Under the pieces are notes generated by a model. The model made no database searches. It was not told the origin of the DNA and saw only the letters and a program-made list of their open reading frames with translations. From Zopfochytrium polystomum (taxonomy: Eukaryota > Chytridiomycota > Chytridiomycetes > Chytridiales > Chytridiaceae): a stretch of DNA of 64,000 nucleotides. How positions within the stretch are numbered: position 1 is the stretch's first letter; each line of letters opens with the position of its first letter. The stretch spans positions 1 through 64,000 of the forward strand of contig JAIVFJ010000073.1 in assembly GCA_025765615.1 (NCBI GenBank). The letters run 5' to 3'. This document shows positions 34,529 to 46,781 of this stretch, piece after piece. The position numbers and the translations under genes were made by a program.

Positions 34529-36253
34529 TCAACGCGCACTTTTTGGTGCCGCCCTCCTGTTCTTTCGCTCCTCCCACCAACGCCGCCGACTGCGGTCTCC
34601 CCGCGTCAACTCACGCCTGTTCCACTCGCAACCCTTCAACTCGCAGTCGAAGCTAAGGCCGCTTTGCAGCCACCATTCCAACACTGGGGGCCGAAAGTTT
34701 TTCACCTCATCTGTCAAATGATTGTGCTTTTCCGAGCCATGGCCAGGGTACCTCATCAAGGCCCCGAACTCCGTCCACCACTGCAATGCATCCACAACCA
34801 GTTCCTCGTCGAGGGAGCTGATTTTAAGCAAGTTAACCTCCGGCCATTGCACTTCCAGTCCGCTGTCTTTCCACCACTGCAAAAGCGGCCTCTTCCCTAA
34901 ACATCTGTGTATGATCCCTCGTTCGCTCGCACCTCCGTTAAACTTTAGTGGAAGTCCACTGTTCTTGAACCAATCCAAAATGCAAATATGCCCGTTATGG
35001 CATGCCCGCGAAAAAGCTGAGGATCCGTACTCAAGAGGAAGGTTGCGCTCTGTAAACCATTGCAGCATAGCGACGTGACCTTTTGCGCAAACTTGGTTCA
35101 CGATACCAGCGTTGATGACGAGGTCGTCCGGGTGACACCACTCTATCCACCATTGAAACACACTGACTTTGCCAGCTGCTGCAGCGTCAAGTAGGTAGTC
35201 CTTTCTCCAAAGCTCTGGCTTGTGGTCTCTCCAAAAGCCCAAAACGGCGACATGCCCCTGTTCGCAGGCTCCTCGCAAACTCAGCCTAGAGCACTCGAGC
35301 GGCACGTATGCTCGCAAATTATCTTTGCACCACGCCAAAACATGGGCCTGACCGTAACGAGTCGCAAGGTTCAACAAATCGGCGCTCTTCCAGTTTGGGA
35401 GCACGAAAGAATCTTTAATCCACTGAAGGACCAAAATGTGCCCGTCGCGCCCTGCGGACTGAAGTGCCTCGATCAAGTCCAAAGGAAGACGAAATTCGAT
35501 CCGATGAATAAGGTCCTGCAGATGGGCCTCTTGGTCCGCAAATGTCAGCTGAACCTTTGCTGCTTGGGGAGAGCCGTTCTCCAACCACCATTCAAGGACG
35601 TCACGATGGCCAGCTCGTCCCGCCTCTTCCAAACCACTGCACATGGTGTCCATTGGGCGGTCACTGTTTCTTTGACACCATTCCAAAACATCCACCCGAC
35701 CAAACTTAGTTGCCGAGAGTACAGCACAGCTAATGTCCAGAAGACCGGCGAACACGGATGATTTCCACCAGTCCAAGATTGCAAGGTTGCCGTTGCGCGC
35801 AGCCAATGTGACTGCTCGGTCGACGGAGACATCCAGCTCCCACCATTCCAGTAGTAAGAATTTTCCGTCTCCGCAGCGTACTTCGTGGCCATGAAGGGTC
35901 CACAAAAGAGAGGCGATCGGGTCAACGGACCCGATCTGACGCACCGCGTGGCGCAGCCGAAACTCAAGCAATTCAACAAGGCCCCGATCGGTGGCCCTCT
36001 CCAATGAAGCAGAGGGTATTGCGTACAGGGCGAGCGCTTGAAGGGCTGGTCTGCGTAGGAGAGTGGAGAGGTGGAAGCGATCGCGTGCGGGAAGGTGCAA
36101 GCAGACCTGCCCCAATACAACAGCGGCTTGGCCAATGGTCATCCCCATCTTTCTTTGTTTTCTATTTTTGCGATGTATTATCATTATTGTGCCACGTTCT
36201 CCTGACGAACCTTCACCAGAGTCACTGCATAAGTGCGTACATCCCACCTCCAT
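34529..36253 (-). CDS. LEWW-type ankyrin-repeat protein, about 540-574 aa
   Basis: An intronless minus-strand frame with more than ten ankyrin-like units whose outer helix carries the LEWW signature: DVLEWCQRNSDRP, DVLEWWLENGSPQ, HVAMLQWFTERNLPLEYG, HICILDWFKNSGLPLKFNGG, PVLEWWLQSGLSFDCE. An F-box-like helix pair (VVLGQVCLHLPARDRFHLST) precedes them. These proteins form large families in zoosporic fungi, mostly of unknown function. The first ATG is at 36253, but starts at 36148 or 36142 place the F-box-like helix near the N-terminus and seem more natural. The basic end (RRRWWEERKNRR) runs to a stop just 29 bp from the FANCD2 start codon. Confidence 0.85.
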   Translation of the reverse strand: MEVGCTHLCSDSGEGSSGERGTIMIIHRKNRKQRKMGMTIGQAAVVLGQVCLHLPARDRFHLSTLLRRPALQALALYAIPSASLERATDRGLVELLEFRLRHAVRQIGSVDPIASLLWTLHGHEVRCGDGKFLLLEWWELDVSVDRAVTLAARNGNLAILDWWKSSVFAGLLDISCAVLSATKFGRVDVLEWCQRNSDRPMDTMCSGLEEAGRAGHRDVLEWWLENGSPQAAKVQLTFADQEAHLQDLIHRIEFRLPLDLIEALQSAGRDGHILVLQWIKDSFVLPNWKSADLLNLATRYGQAHVLAWCKDNLRAYVPLECSRLSLRGACEQGHVAVLGFWRDHKPELWRKDYLLDAAAAGKVSVFQWWIEWCHPDDLVINAGIVNQVCAKGHVAMLQWFTERNLPLEYGSSAFSRACHNGHICILDWFKNSGLPLKFNGGASERGIIHRCLGKRPLLQWWKDSGLEVQWPEVNLLKISSLDEELVVDALQWWTEFGALMRYPGHGSEKHNHLTDEVKNFRPPVLEWWLQSGLSFDCELKGCEWNRRELTRGDRSRRRWWEERKNRRAAPKSAR

Positions 36254-36892
36254 GACTCTTTCCACGACCGCTTACAGTGCAATTATGAACCCCAAATTTT
36301 TTTTCGTTCTGTCAAGATATTCCACGTGCATTGAATATTGAAAGTCTCAAATTGAAATCAAATTCAATTTGAAGGAAATTTGATGTCGTGGGGGGAAAAC
36401 GATGGGTTGACTTCCCACTTTGAACTGTTTCCTTGGGTTTCACACTATTTGGTCATTGAACAATTGCAAATGCCTCTGGTGGTTCTTCCTGTTTCTTCAC
36501 AATACTGTTTTTTCATTTTCGTCTGCAAATCTACATTTGTTGTTTTCCTTCAGTCGATTGATTCTTTCTCAGTTTTTGTCAGCTGTCTCTGGAGATAAAT
36601 GCTTAGGAACCTAGGTGACCAGCAATTGTAGCAGCTTAAAGTTCTGAGTCACTATGCTTGGTTGCATCATCTTGGTGGGTGCTCTGTGCAATAGTTTTTT
36701 GGCTTGAGATTTTCCTGTTCGTGCAGCCACTTCTCGTCAACACGTAAATTTCGTATTCCCAAATGAACATCTTTATTTTTCTATCTTGCACAACCCCCAG
36801 GTTCCTATTCCTCTGCGAGAATAAATTCGTCGAATAACCCCGTTCCACGATACTATAGTTCCTGTCACAATCTCGAATTCAAATGGCCGCGG
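36254..36892. other. AT-rich intergenic stretch
   Basis: Upstream of the LEWW gene. AT-rich with several T runs. Short ORFs (for example 36420-36614) are Phe/Leu/Ser-rich, as base composition predicts. No gene recognised. Confidence 0.6.
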
Positions 36893-38520
36893 TCATTTCC
36901 AATTGAAAGAGTTCCCATTCGAAGTGTTCTCGTTTGAACTTTCGCCGTTTAAGTTAGTATCCGCTGGTGCTGGTACTAGTACTGGTACTGGAGCTGGTGC
37001 TTGAGCTTGGTTAGCAGTCGCCTCTCGTCGGAGGACACTTTGCACCAATTCGAACATATTAAAACGAACACCCTCTTTCTCCGAGAACTCTGGTGCAATT
37101 TGCAGAAAGAATGTATCCAAAACTTGTAGGTATCACCGTCTACGTTGAAATAATTTGAATTTACAAAAATCGTTTTCGCGGCTTTGTCCAACGCAAACTT
37201 GGTCAGGAATGCGGTGCATCGACTTTGGCAACTTTCGTTCGCCTGGCGTCGACCAAGTCGTCGTCAGTCGGGGAGCGAGGCAGCGACAAGAAATTCTGAA
37301 TGGATTTCCCTTTGTACTCATCGAAATCTCCTGTGATGGTTTGCAACATCTTCGCTGAATGCTTCGGAAGATGAATAAATCCATTTTTGTGGATGATTTG
37401 TCGACCATCGCAAGTTCTTTAGTGCTGATAGGAAACTTTGGAAAAGTGATACCTTCATCGTCAAAAACATGGAGTGGATATTCTTTTTTCAGATAGAAGC
37501 TGCATAGTTTGAATAGCATAATCTGAAAGCAAGGGTAACATTCTTGCCTCGACGTATTTGTCCGTCTTCATGCCTAACACAACGCCGTTGAGAGATTTCA
37601 ATGCGAGATCGTCGTTCTTCTTGATCGCACTGCTCCAGACCCTAAGGCATGCGGTTCTTTGCTTAGTGAAATCCAGTACGTTGCGATCCTGTGGTACGCA
37701 ATGCAAATGAGTAAAAGAATTCTGGAGTAGTGCATATGTGGAGATAGTAAACGTAAATTGACCCCCTTTTGCCCTTCCATTCCTAAAAGTGCATAGTCGG
37801 CATCGGACGGCACCTGCCGTTCTCGAATTAATGCCCGATCTTCAATGATATAGTCGTACATCTCGAACTTTGGGGGCGCTTTTCTTATTTTGCCCCTCGA
37901 TTTTTGACCTCAAAGCGATGCGCATCGTTAGCACTCGGGAACTGGCTTTTGTTTTCGGGATCAGGGAGAGAAAGGCTACAAAACAAGGAATTATTCTCAA
38001 GGAGGAATTTAAGGTGTCGGAACTCCGTTCGGATCTTCTTTGTTGGCACGCCATCCGGTGTTTGCTCGCCCTCCGTTATTAGCGTGATGGCGAAGTAAAC
38101 GTCTATATCATAACGCTGGTCCAATAGCTTCCAAGCAGTGCGCTCAAGCCCTCTCCGTGTTGACCAACCTGGTTGGCTTTTTCACTTTTGCCCGACCCAC
38201 CAAGTCGGGTGAGCTGTTCAACAGACGTAATGTTGGGGCCAAAGTTGAAAAAAGTGGTGTAATTTGTGTACTTCGCCCAGCATCGCTTCTTTGGTGTGGA
38301 AAGTAATGGCATCAATGGGCGAAGAACGCTGTTTGCTGTATGTGCTTTGCTTGATGTTGATGCCAGAAAATTTAAAGCCGTTCGACTCGACCACGGCATC
38401 GAGCATATTGCTGAACTTCTCGCGTAGAGCATCCTTCTCCTTCATTTGTTGGACCGATTTCACGTGCAAGTTGAGATCGACATTCCGTTTGCCTCCAGAG
38501 TGTACCCCTCCGCGGGGGGT
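36893..38520 (-). pseudogene. Fragments of a possible GHKL (HSP90-like) ATPase gene
   Basis: Not firmly recognised. Open minus-strand segments in different frames appear in an order that resembles a GHKL ATPase. An N-box-like helix DALREKFSNMLDAVVESNGF lies at about 38380-38440. A shifted frame has YTNYTTFFNFGPN and then a G2-like box NQVGQHGEGLSALLG (about 38140-38270). Next come RYDIDVYFAITLITEGE, YDYIIEDRALIRERQVPSDA, DRNVLDFTKQRTACLRVWSS (preceded by a good acceptor, CCACAG) and a C-terminal piece, FFLQIAPEFSEKEGVRFNMF, followed by Ala/Pro repeats. Some frame changes can be introns; at least two (near 38285 and at a GGGGG run near 37760) look like indels. Decay of an intact gene or a poorly modelled intron-rich gene are both possible. 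Confidence 0.4.
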
Positions 38521-38792
38521 GAACTAGGGAAGCTTCAGGCCATTCACGAATGGCTCCTCGTCCGTGACTGTTGCTGCTCGCGGCGACACCGCCTTCAGCC
38601 CAGCGTTCAGTCCGGGCAACCTTTCGAACAAGAGAGTGGTCCTTTTCCTTGCAAATTCGGCCAGTGGGTGTGAGGAAACATTGGGTGCACGATTTGCAGA
38701 CAACGAAAGGCGAGTTGTGAGGAAGAGTAAAATATTGCCTTTATTTGCTGGTGCTTCATTAAGACCCGACGCAGAACAGGTGCTTCCGTTCT

Positions 38793-40527
38793 TTAGAAAA
38801 TTCCCTTCTTCGCGTTGTCGATGATAGTGCGGGAAACAATCAATCGCTGGATCTGAGAAGTGCCTTCGTAGATCATAAATATTTTCGCGTCCCTCATAAG
38901 CTTCTCGACTAGTTCAAGGCATTAATATACATAATACAAGCAAATGAAGCATTGGCTATTCTTTTCATCACCTGGGTATTCGCTGTTGAACCCGTTGCCA
39001 CCAAAGATTTGGACAGCGTCAGCGGCATTCTTGTTCGCAACTTCGGATGCCATAGCCTTCGCCATAGAAGCGAACAAAGTGTTGCGCTGTCCGTTGTCTC
39101 GAAGCCAAGCAGATTTCCAGGTCAGCAAACGAGACGCTTCCACACCAGAGGCCATGTCAGCAAGCATGAAAGCGATGATCTGATGCTCGGAGATAGGCTT
39201 GCCCATGGTTTTCCGCTCTGCAGTTGAATTCATTATGATTTACAAACGTACCAGAGCAACTTTACCAAGAGAGTACTTCAGGGCCTCCTCCAGCGCCCTC
39301 CGCGCAACGCCGACCGCAGCAGCGGCAACAAGCGGGCGGGTAGTGTCGAAGGCGCCCATGGCGAGAGAGAAGCCTTTCCCGACGTCTCCAAGCCTATTCT
39401 CGTCAGGAACTTCGACGTCTTCAAAACTGATACCACGGGTGTCAGACGCGCGTTGGCCCATGTTAAGTTCCTTCTTCCCGACGGTTATGCCAGGGCTGCT
39501 GGCATCGACGATGAAACCAGTGAAGGCCTTTCCTGCGTTCGCCGCGGGATCGGTTTTTGCGAGGACAAAGTACCAGTTGGCCTTTCCACCGTTGGTGATC
39601 CACATTTTGTTTCCTAAATACTCAATCATTAAAATAGAGCGGGCGAGGTCGAGCAATAGGTTCTTACCTGTGATGGACCACGAGTTTCCCTTCTTCACCG
39701 CACGCGTTCCAATGCCAGCCACGTCCGATCCAGCAATCGGCTCTGTCACGCAGTACGCACACATGAGCGGTTCCTCCGTCATTCGTCCAAGGTACTTCTT
39801 CTTTTGAGCATCATTCCCACCGATGATGACAGGTGCTTGCTAAAGCAGGTTTTACGTAAGCACTCGAAATGGGCTTCGCACAGGCAAGCACAGACAAGAC
39901 AAGACTCACAGCAAGACCATTCGCCTCAGCAGCCGTTTGAATGCCGGAGCATCCGTATGCGACTTCCTCGGAAATGAGAGCGCAGTCCAACACGCCAAGG
40001 CCCAGGCCACCGTACGCCTGGGGGATGTGTGTGTTGAGAAGGCCTACTTCCCACATCTGAGGAGAAACGTTCGATCATATTCCATTTTCCGTCGTATGAG
40101 GTTAATGTTGACAATTGTAGAGGAGGCTTGCCTTTTTCAGAATTTCGGTTGGGTACTCCCCGGTCACGTCGTGGTGGGCCGCTTTCGGAATAATCTCACG
40201 AGCTGTGAAACTGCGAGCCAACTCCTGGAGTTCCTTTTGCTCCGCGGTGAGGTTGAAGCCAACGTCGCTGGACGATGAGGCTGCATCGGACGCGAACAAT
40301 CGGCTCGCTCTAATGGATGAGGCCTTTCATAACGTTTAGGGTCGATACGGCAGAAGCGAGAAAGCCACGTAGTTGCGGCACAGCGATTGAGCAGGAAGAG
40401 GCAAGGAGCTGCAAGAGAAAAGGAAGTGTACCAGCGGCAAAACTGAGCGGGAGGTCGGCGAGGCTGCAGCGAGACCGGCTGCGGTGGCCTGCCGGGCAAC
40501 ACGGAGAAGGACTGACGGTGCGAACAT
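38793..40527 (-). CDS. ACADM: Medium-chain acyl-CoA dehydrogenase, mitochondrial
   Basis: Flavoenzyme catalysing the first step of fatty-acid beta-oxidation, passing electrons to ETF. The first exon starts [18 protein letters not shown], a mitochondrial presequence. Later exons give [78 protein letters not shown], the FAD region ending [15 protein letters not shown], and the C-terminus [20 protein letters not shown]. The catalytic Glu of MCAD is in the last motif (IYEGTSQIQ). The stop is at 38793-38795. About eight exons; the exact joins of exons 1-2 (near 40300-40400) are uncertain. Confidence 0.9.
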
Positions 40528-40623
40528 CTCTTGAGAGTTTCTTTTCCTGTCAAAGAGGTCGTGGTCGATGCGATTGTGGGCTGTTCTCTTTTCTCCGCAT
40601 TTGAATCACGTGTCTGGTACGTC

Positions 40624-40920
40624 ATGGCAACGTCACTGCACCATTCCAGTTTTCGCTTCAGGAGAATTGCTAACCGAAATGCCGTGTTCAATATCCACCC
40701 TTCAATGCAAATAGTGCTTTCCAAGGGGTGCCTTGAGCACAAACGACCTTCCGCTCGCGGAGTCACTCCCTCTATGACCGCTCAGCACCCTTACCCTATC
40801 TTTCTCTCGATGATCATATCCTCCACGATTTGCCTTATGATTGGGAAAATAGCAGGACAGAATGCAATCGCGGTTGCCATGATAATCGCCCTGTCGAAGT
40901 CAGAGCTTCATGGACACTAA
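40624..40920 (+). CDS. Possible small membrane protein, 98 aa or less
   Basis: Not recognised. An ATG at 40624 opens a frame ending at 40918-40920. A later ATG (40774) would give 48 residues starting MTAQHPYPIF, with a hydrophobic stretch (FLSMIISSTICLMIG, then AIAVAMIIALS) long enough for one or two membrane segments. It lies between ACADM and the COX23-like gene. It may be chance coding in their shared promoter region. Confidence 0.25.
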   Translation: MATSLHHSSFRFRRIANRNAVFNIHPSMQIVLSKGCLEHKRPSARGVTPSMTAQHPYPIFLSMIISSTICLMIGKIAGQNAIAVAMIIALSKSELHGH

Positions 40921-41038
40921 AAACGCGTAAAAAGTAGTGAATGCTGGTGGTTTAGTGGAGCTTTGTCCACTGAAAGTCCAGACAAGTCTGCCTGCGCCAC
41001 AATCATTTGGATTGGCGGCCTTGTCACGGCAGTTCAGC

Positions 41039-41393
41039 ATGCCGGAGGCATTCATCTTCAAGCTTCCCCCTACCTTACCAAGCCCGGCAGACTTCTGCAA
41101 GGATCAAATCGCGGCGTCCAACAAGTGCATGTCGAAATTCAACTACGACAGGTAAACGATCGCAGCTTGCTGATGCTCGTATCAATGTCTTCTGTATCAA
41201 TCGTGCAGACGAAAGTACATGACAGCATGCTCCAAGACATTCCAGGACTACAACGCTTGCAAAGAGCGCTGGGTAGGGACTCGTCATGGTTGTTTTTCAG
41301 CGATCGAAGAGTCCTCCCCTGATCCTTCTTGTTTTGTTCCAGAAAGAGCTGAAGCGGCGAAAAATCCAGGAGTATGAAAAGTCGGGGCTGTAG
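41039..41393 (+). CDS. Twin CX9C protein, COX23/CHCHD7-like, 75 aa
   Basis: Exons 41039-41151, 41209-41272 and 41343-41393. The spliced protein has two CX9C motifs, CKDQIAASNKC and CSKTFQDYNAC, separated by the MSKFNYDRRKYMTA linker and followed by KERWKELKRRK. The motif spacing and the NYDR linker match CHCHD7/Cox23. That family comprises small intermembrane-space proteins oxidised by Mia40 and needed for cytochrome c oxidase assembly. There is no presequence, as expected for Mia40 substrates. The start is the Met giving MPEAFIFKLPPTLPSPADFC; the frame is open further upstream. Confidence 0.82.
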
Positions 41394-41968
41394 ATGGGAT
41401 TTCTTCCAAGATAGTTAATCATATATCGCAGACCATTGAGTAAACTGCCGAAGTCTCAAGCAAACATTTATTAGTTGCAACGTTGGTTCTTATTCATTGT
41501 TAGAAGCCTTAGTTTCGCGAAAGAATGCAGCACAAATCCAGGCTTGCTCCGAGCACCATTTAATAGTGAATGAGAACTGACGGGTGCGGTGGTTTGCGGA
41601 AACGAAGGGAGCATCAACGTAGCTCGTTGCAAGGGGGGACGAGCAGACGGAAGACAGGATGCATTGTCTTTGCAATTGTGAGTCAAGCAAGTGGACGGAT
41701 GCAGAAGCCCGTCTTGTCAATCGTGCTGTGCCGCTTCTCCCTTTTCCTCATTTTCTTTTTTTCTTATTAGGGTTTGCAGTTTTTTCTTTCGTTTTGTTAA
41801 TATTTGCTTCTCCCTCGTTTCACGATTTTGATTATCCACACACGCGCTGACTGGATCTCTCTCTCTGTCTGTCTCTCTCTTCTCTCTCTCTCTCTTCTTG
41901 CTCCTCTCCCAACCAACTCAAAATTTTTCACCCGCGCAGCGCCCCCGCCGATCAATCCGTTCCTATCG
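41394..41968. other. Leader region of glycogen phosphorylase with a CT tract
   Basis: No gene recognised. A CT/GTCT-rich polypyrimidine tract at about 41858-41910 ends roughly 60 bases before the phosphorylase start. Confidence 0.6.
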
Positions 41969-44900
41969 ATGTCACGCCTTCCAGTGCCCAGCATTATCGT
42001 ACCGACCGGCCCTGGGAGGACCAGGAGCGCAACCGGCCCGCCGGTGCCTCTGTCTGCTCAGTCGCCCACGTCGCAGTACGTGCTCAATCCTCTCTGGTTC
42101 CCCAGCGAAGAGTCCCTCGCTACCTGGGACAAGTACACTGCCGCCGAGGGCAATGGTGAGACCCCCAAAACCACTCGTGTTGAACCACGAACGAGCGCAA
42201 GAACCGCGTTTCGCGCCTTCACAATCAGCGCTCGGCTATGCGAGCCCACTCTCTTCTTCTGACATGACTATCCCGCGCAGGTCTCGAGCAGATCCAGGCG
42301 TCCTTTTGCCGTCACGCAACAAAGACCGTTGGGCGCCAGGCATTCAACATGGACAACTTCGCGGCATACCTGTCGGCGGCCCACAGGTGAATTTCCAGTC
42401 AAAACTTGCAGTCCCATCCCTGTTCTGAAACTCTGAAAAGTGTGCGCGATCGCCTCATTGAACGTTGGAACGCGACTCAGACGTACCACAGCGGCAAGAA
42501 TCCGAAGCGCGTTTACTACATGTCGCTTGAATTCCTTCTCGGCCGCTCGTTTGACAACGCAATGCTGAATATGAACATTAAGGAGAACTACTCGGGCGCC
42601 CTGGAAGATCTTGGTTTCCGTCTTGAAGATTTGATTCCAGAGGAGATCGACGCCGCCCTTGGAAACGGTGGCCTTGGTGGGTTGGCAACATGGGCGATAT
42701 TTTTCCTCGCTGAAAACTGAAAATGACGCGATGCAACCGATTGCCAGGCCGTCTCGCGGCGTGTTTCATGGACTCCCTGGCGTCCTTAGACTATCCCGCC
42801 TGGGGTATGTGAAACTGCGTTCATACGACGGAAAACGGATGGCATGACACTTTTCAGGTTACGGCATTCGCTATACATACGGCATCTTCAAACAACTGAT
42901 CGTCGACGGCTATCAGTCAGAAGTAAGTTCATTCGATCGTTACTCGCATAAATATGAAACCTTTCTTCAAATCAGTATCCCGATTACTGGCTCAACTTTG
43001 GTTCGTAGTTCTCATCACTTCATAACTCTTTTTAACATCCGTTTCCAAGGAAACCCTTGGGAAATCGAGCGCCTGGACGTATCCTACGAAATCCGCTTCC
43101 GGGGCTACGTCAACAAGATCACTGATGCAAACGGACGTGTCCGTTTCGTCTGGGAGGTAATTCAGCATGCTTTGTTTTGCTCCGCAGCAGCCAAATTTGC
43201 AAATCAGGGTGGAGAAAAGGTTCTCGCCGTTGCCTACGACAACCCGATTCCAGGATCTGCAACCAAAAACTGCATCAATATTCGCTTGTGGAGCGCGAAA
43301 GCGATCAATGTTCGTGCATGAGCGACTGTTTTCACTTTGGTTAACATGGCAACAGGAGTTCGACTTCGCTGCGTTTAATGAAGGTTTGATCACTTGCAAG
43401 AGCAATTCCTTCTCACATGGGGCCAGGCAACTACGATCAATCCGTTGCTGAGCAGAAAAACGCAGAGAACATTACTGCCGTGTTGGTGAGTGAATGAATC
43501 ATTGAAACATCTCGATTGACCAATGGCAGTATCCGAATGATAACCACATGGTGAAACTACTTAAAGCGCCGTAAGTATTTGTTTAATTCTGTAATTAGGT
43601 GGGAAAGGTTCTTCGCTTAAAACAGCAGTACCTTTTCGTGAGCGGTGAGTGTTACCAAATTCCACACAATGTTTCTAACAGATAAACCAGCTACTCTCCA
43701 AGGTGATCTGTGACGATTCACCGCGAAGTATTTACGGGTCCGTGCCTCACAGATATCATTCGGCGGTTCAAGAAAACTCGCGCTCCTTGGTCCCAATTCC
43801 CGAACCAAGTTTCGATCCAGCTGAACGGTGAGTCACCGCTGTCGAGAATGTTTTACAAGGCTAAACCTCACCCCGCCAGACACGCATCCCACTTTGGGGT
43901 GAGAGGGTTCCATATGGAGAATTGCTAATTTGGTGCAACAGCATTGCAGAGCTACAGCGAATTCTTGTCGACGAAGAGGGATTGCTTTGGGATGATGCCT
44001 GGGGTGAGCACGAAATTCAACCGAGAATCCAAACGTAATGAAATTCTTTTATCTTGCCAGACATTGTTACGCACGTGTACTCCTTCACCAACCACACTGT
44101 GCTCCCTGAGTATGCTTTTTTCATTGTTGATAGAAATTGTTCACTTTCTATTTTAGGGCTTTGGAACGCTGGCCTGTCCCCATGATCCAAGATTTGCTTC
44201 CACGACTGATGATGATTATTTTCGACATTAATTTGGTATTATCCGTGCTTGCGCAACTCTGTGACTGACCTGGTGCGAAGTACTTCTTGCAAAAAGTTGA
44301 GCGTCTCTATCCAGGAGACCGTGACAGGTGTGGAATGATTGAGATAGCCTATTACTTAAAAGCACTTTCAGGCTTCGTAGAATGTCCATCATCGAAGAGG
44401 TCTTTTCTCCACGTTCTCAATGCTGTGTTGACCGAGTTTCATCGCAGGGATTCCCGCAATATGTGAAAATGGCCTATCTAGGCGTTGTCGGCTCTCACAC
44501 TGTGAACGGTGTCGCTGGTGAGTCCTTCTCCTTTTATTCTTTTTTGCACCGTCTTGTCTCCCAAGCCTTACCGTTTCTGTCAGCCCTGCATTCAAATTTG
44601 ATTAAGACAGCCTTGTTCCAAGACTTTGTGGAGTATTTCGGGGACAGTCGCTTCACCAATGTTACCAACGGTGTTACTCCGCGAAGGTTAGTACTCCATT
44701 CATTCTTGACTTTGCTAAATTGGCGCAAAGGTGGTTGCACCAGGCAAACCCGGAGCTTGCGGAGCTCATTACAGAAACTCTGGGAAGCGACAAGTGGCTC
44801 AAGGTTGTTTGATAGTCCTTTGAACACGCTGCACTTGCATTCTGAACACGTTCACTAGGACTTGAGCTTATTGGCGAACATCAAACCGTTCGCCGAGGAT

Positions 44901-46561
44901 GCCGCCTTCAGATCCAAATGGATGGCCATCAAGTACCACAATAAGGTGTACTTTCTCGTTCCGGCTTTTTGAAAGACACCTAAACGGTTTGTCCGTAGGC
45001 CCGGTTAGCACTGTACATCAAAACCCATTGCAAAGTGGATGTCTCGCCCGACGCCCTCTTTGACATTCAGGTGAGAAAGAAACTTGGCTGCTTCAGCTGA
45101 TTTGATACTTCGGCTCCAGTGCAAACGGTTCCATGAATACAAACGGCAATTTATGAACATTTTGGGCGTCATTCATCGGTACCAATACTTGAAAAAGCTT
45201 TCCAAAGAGGAAATCGTCAAAGTCGTTCCGAAAGTCGGTCAGTAGTGATGTGGCGCAATGAGGGTGCTTTATTGCTAACGAGTGAATTACCTTCGGTAGT
45301 GATTTTTTCGGGCAAAAGTGCTCCGGGCTACTACGTCGCCAAGCTGATGATCAAACTGATCAACAATGTCTCTCAAGTTATCAACAACGACCCTGACACT
45401 GCCGAGTATCTGAAGGTGCCCACTGCTCCCATAAACCCATTAACTCAAACACGAACAGCTTATTTTCATTCAAAATTACAATGTCTCCGTTGCGGGTGAG
45501 TGCTCAGGCCATGAAGTCTTGTGTGCGCAGCTAACATTCCATCATTCGGCTGGCAGAGGTCATGATTCCTGCAAGTGACATCTCTCAGGTGAGTTGACTA
45601 CTCTCATTTCGCAAACGCTGACAAAATTGGGGAAGCACATCTCTACTGCTGGGACTGAGGCGTCTGGCACTTCCAACATGTGAGCGGAGTGGAATTGAGA
45701 AGGCGATGTATTGATACTTGGTCGTTCACAGGAAGTTCGTCTTGAATGGCGGGCTCATTGTCGGGACAGTTGACGGAGGTGAGCTTTTCCCACCTTCTCA
45801 GTTTGTTTGCTGACCTGACCATCGCCGAATCGAAATAGCGAACATTGAGATCGCAGAAGAGGTCGGAGAGGAGAACATTTGGTTGTTCGGCACGTTGACA
45901 CCTGATGTCGAAGAAATTCGTCACCAGCAAATGTATTTTCTCTGGGAAGCATTCATCGCTCGAACTGATCACTCTTTTCAAAGGTACCGCCCCTCTGTTT
46001 TGGAACCGCGATTGGCCGAAGTCGTTGCGAGCATCCAAAGAGGTGACTTTGGCGATTCTGTCATCTTTGAGCCACTCCTTTGTAAGTCAAGAATAAGCTC
46101 CTTGTACGCCGTACTGATTCTCCGGTAGCAACGTTGACCGCCGGGCACGATTACTACATTATCAACAAGGACTTTGCGTCGTGTAAGCTTAAAATGAGGT
46201 TTACGGACTACGCAACTAAAACGATTGTCCAGACCTCGAGACTCTGGCTGTTGTTGACAAAGCGTTTTTGGACAAGGTTCCAATGAGTAGTTCCTTTGTC
46301 CAGTTCCCATTAACACAGTTTGTAGGATACATGGGCGCGCAAGTCCATCCTTGCCGCTGCAAGTATGGGTAAATTCAGCAGCGACAGGTAAGCTTGGACC
46401 GACAGAAACTTGGAGCCAGTTGTTCATCCTTTCGCTCCAGATCGATTAAGGACTATGCTGAGAACATTTGGAAGGTGATGCTTTTTGTTTGTTTTTCTTG
46501 GAAGTCCTCTAAGTCCTGAGGGTTCTTTCCATCCAGATTAAGCCGCTGCCGCAAGCATGAA
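41969..46561 (+). CDS. GPH1: Glycogen phosphorylase (intron-dense)
   Basis: PLP enzyme releasing glucose-1-phosphate from glycogen. By reading frame and similarity I join roughly 35-40 exons in 4.6 kb. Landmarks in order: [132 protein letters not shown], then the PLP site [20 protein letters not shown], whose Lys codon is 45733-45735 just after an acceptor. The end is KIKPLPQA-TGA. Several exons are tiny: 43691-43702 (12 nt, coding TLQ plus split codons) and 43880-43898 (19 nt). The N-terminal extension ([17 protein letters not shown]) is where regulatory phosphorylation sits in yeast, but no site can be assigned. Confidence 0.92.
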
Positions 46562-46781
46562 CAGACTCGCACTAGACTTAACGTCCATGTTCTTTTCTCA
46601 AAGTTGTTTCATTTCGTTGCCGTGATTTTGATTTTGCCAAGACTACTTTGAAGTACCACATGAACCTAGTTGTCAGTTACTCGCTGCTGCCATGGGATGC
46701 AGACTTGAACAGATTTCTTTTGTTGGTGGAAGAAATTTCGTTCGGAAAAGCACATTTCCATCACCACCTACGCGAACCAGT

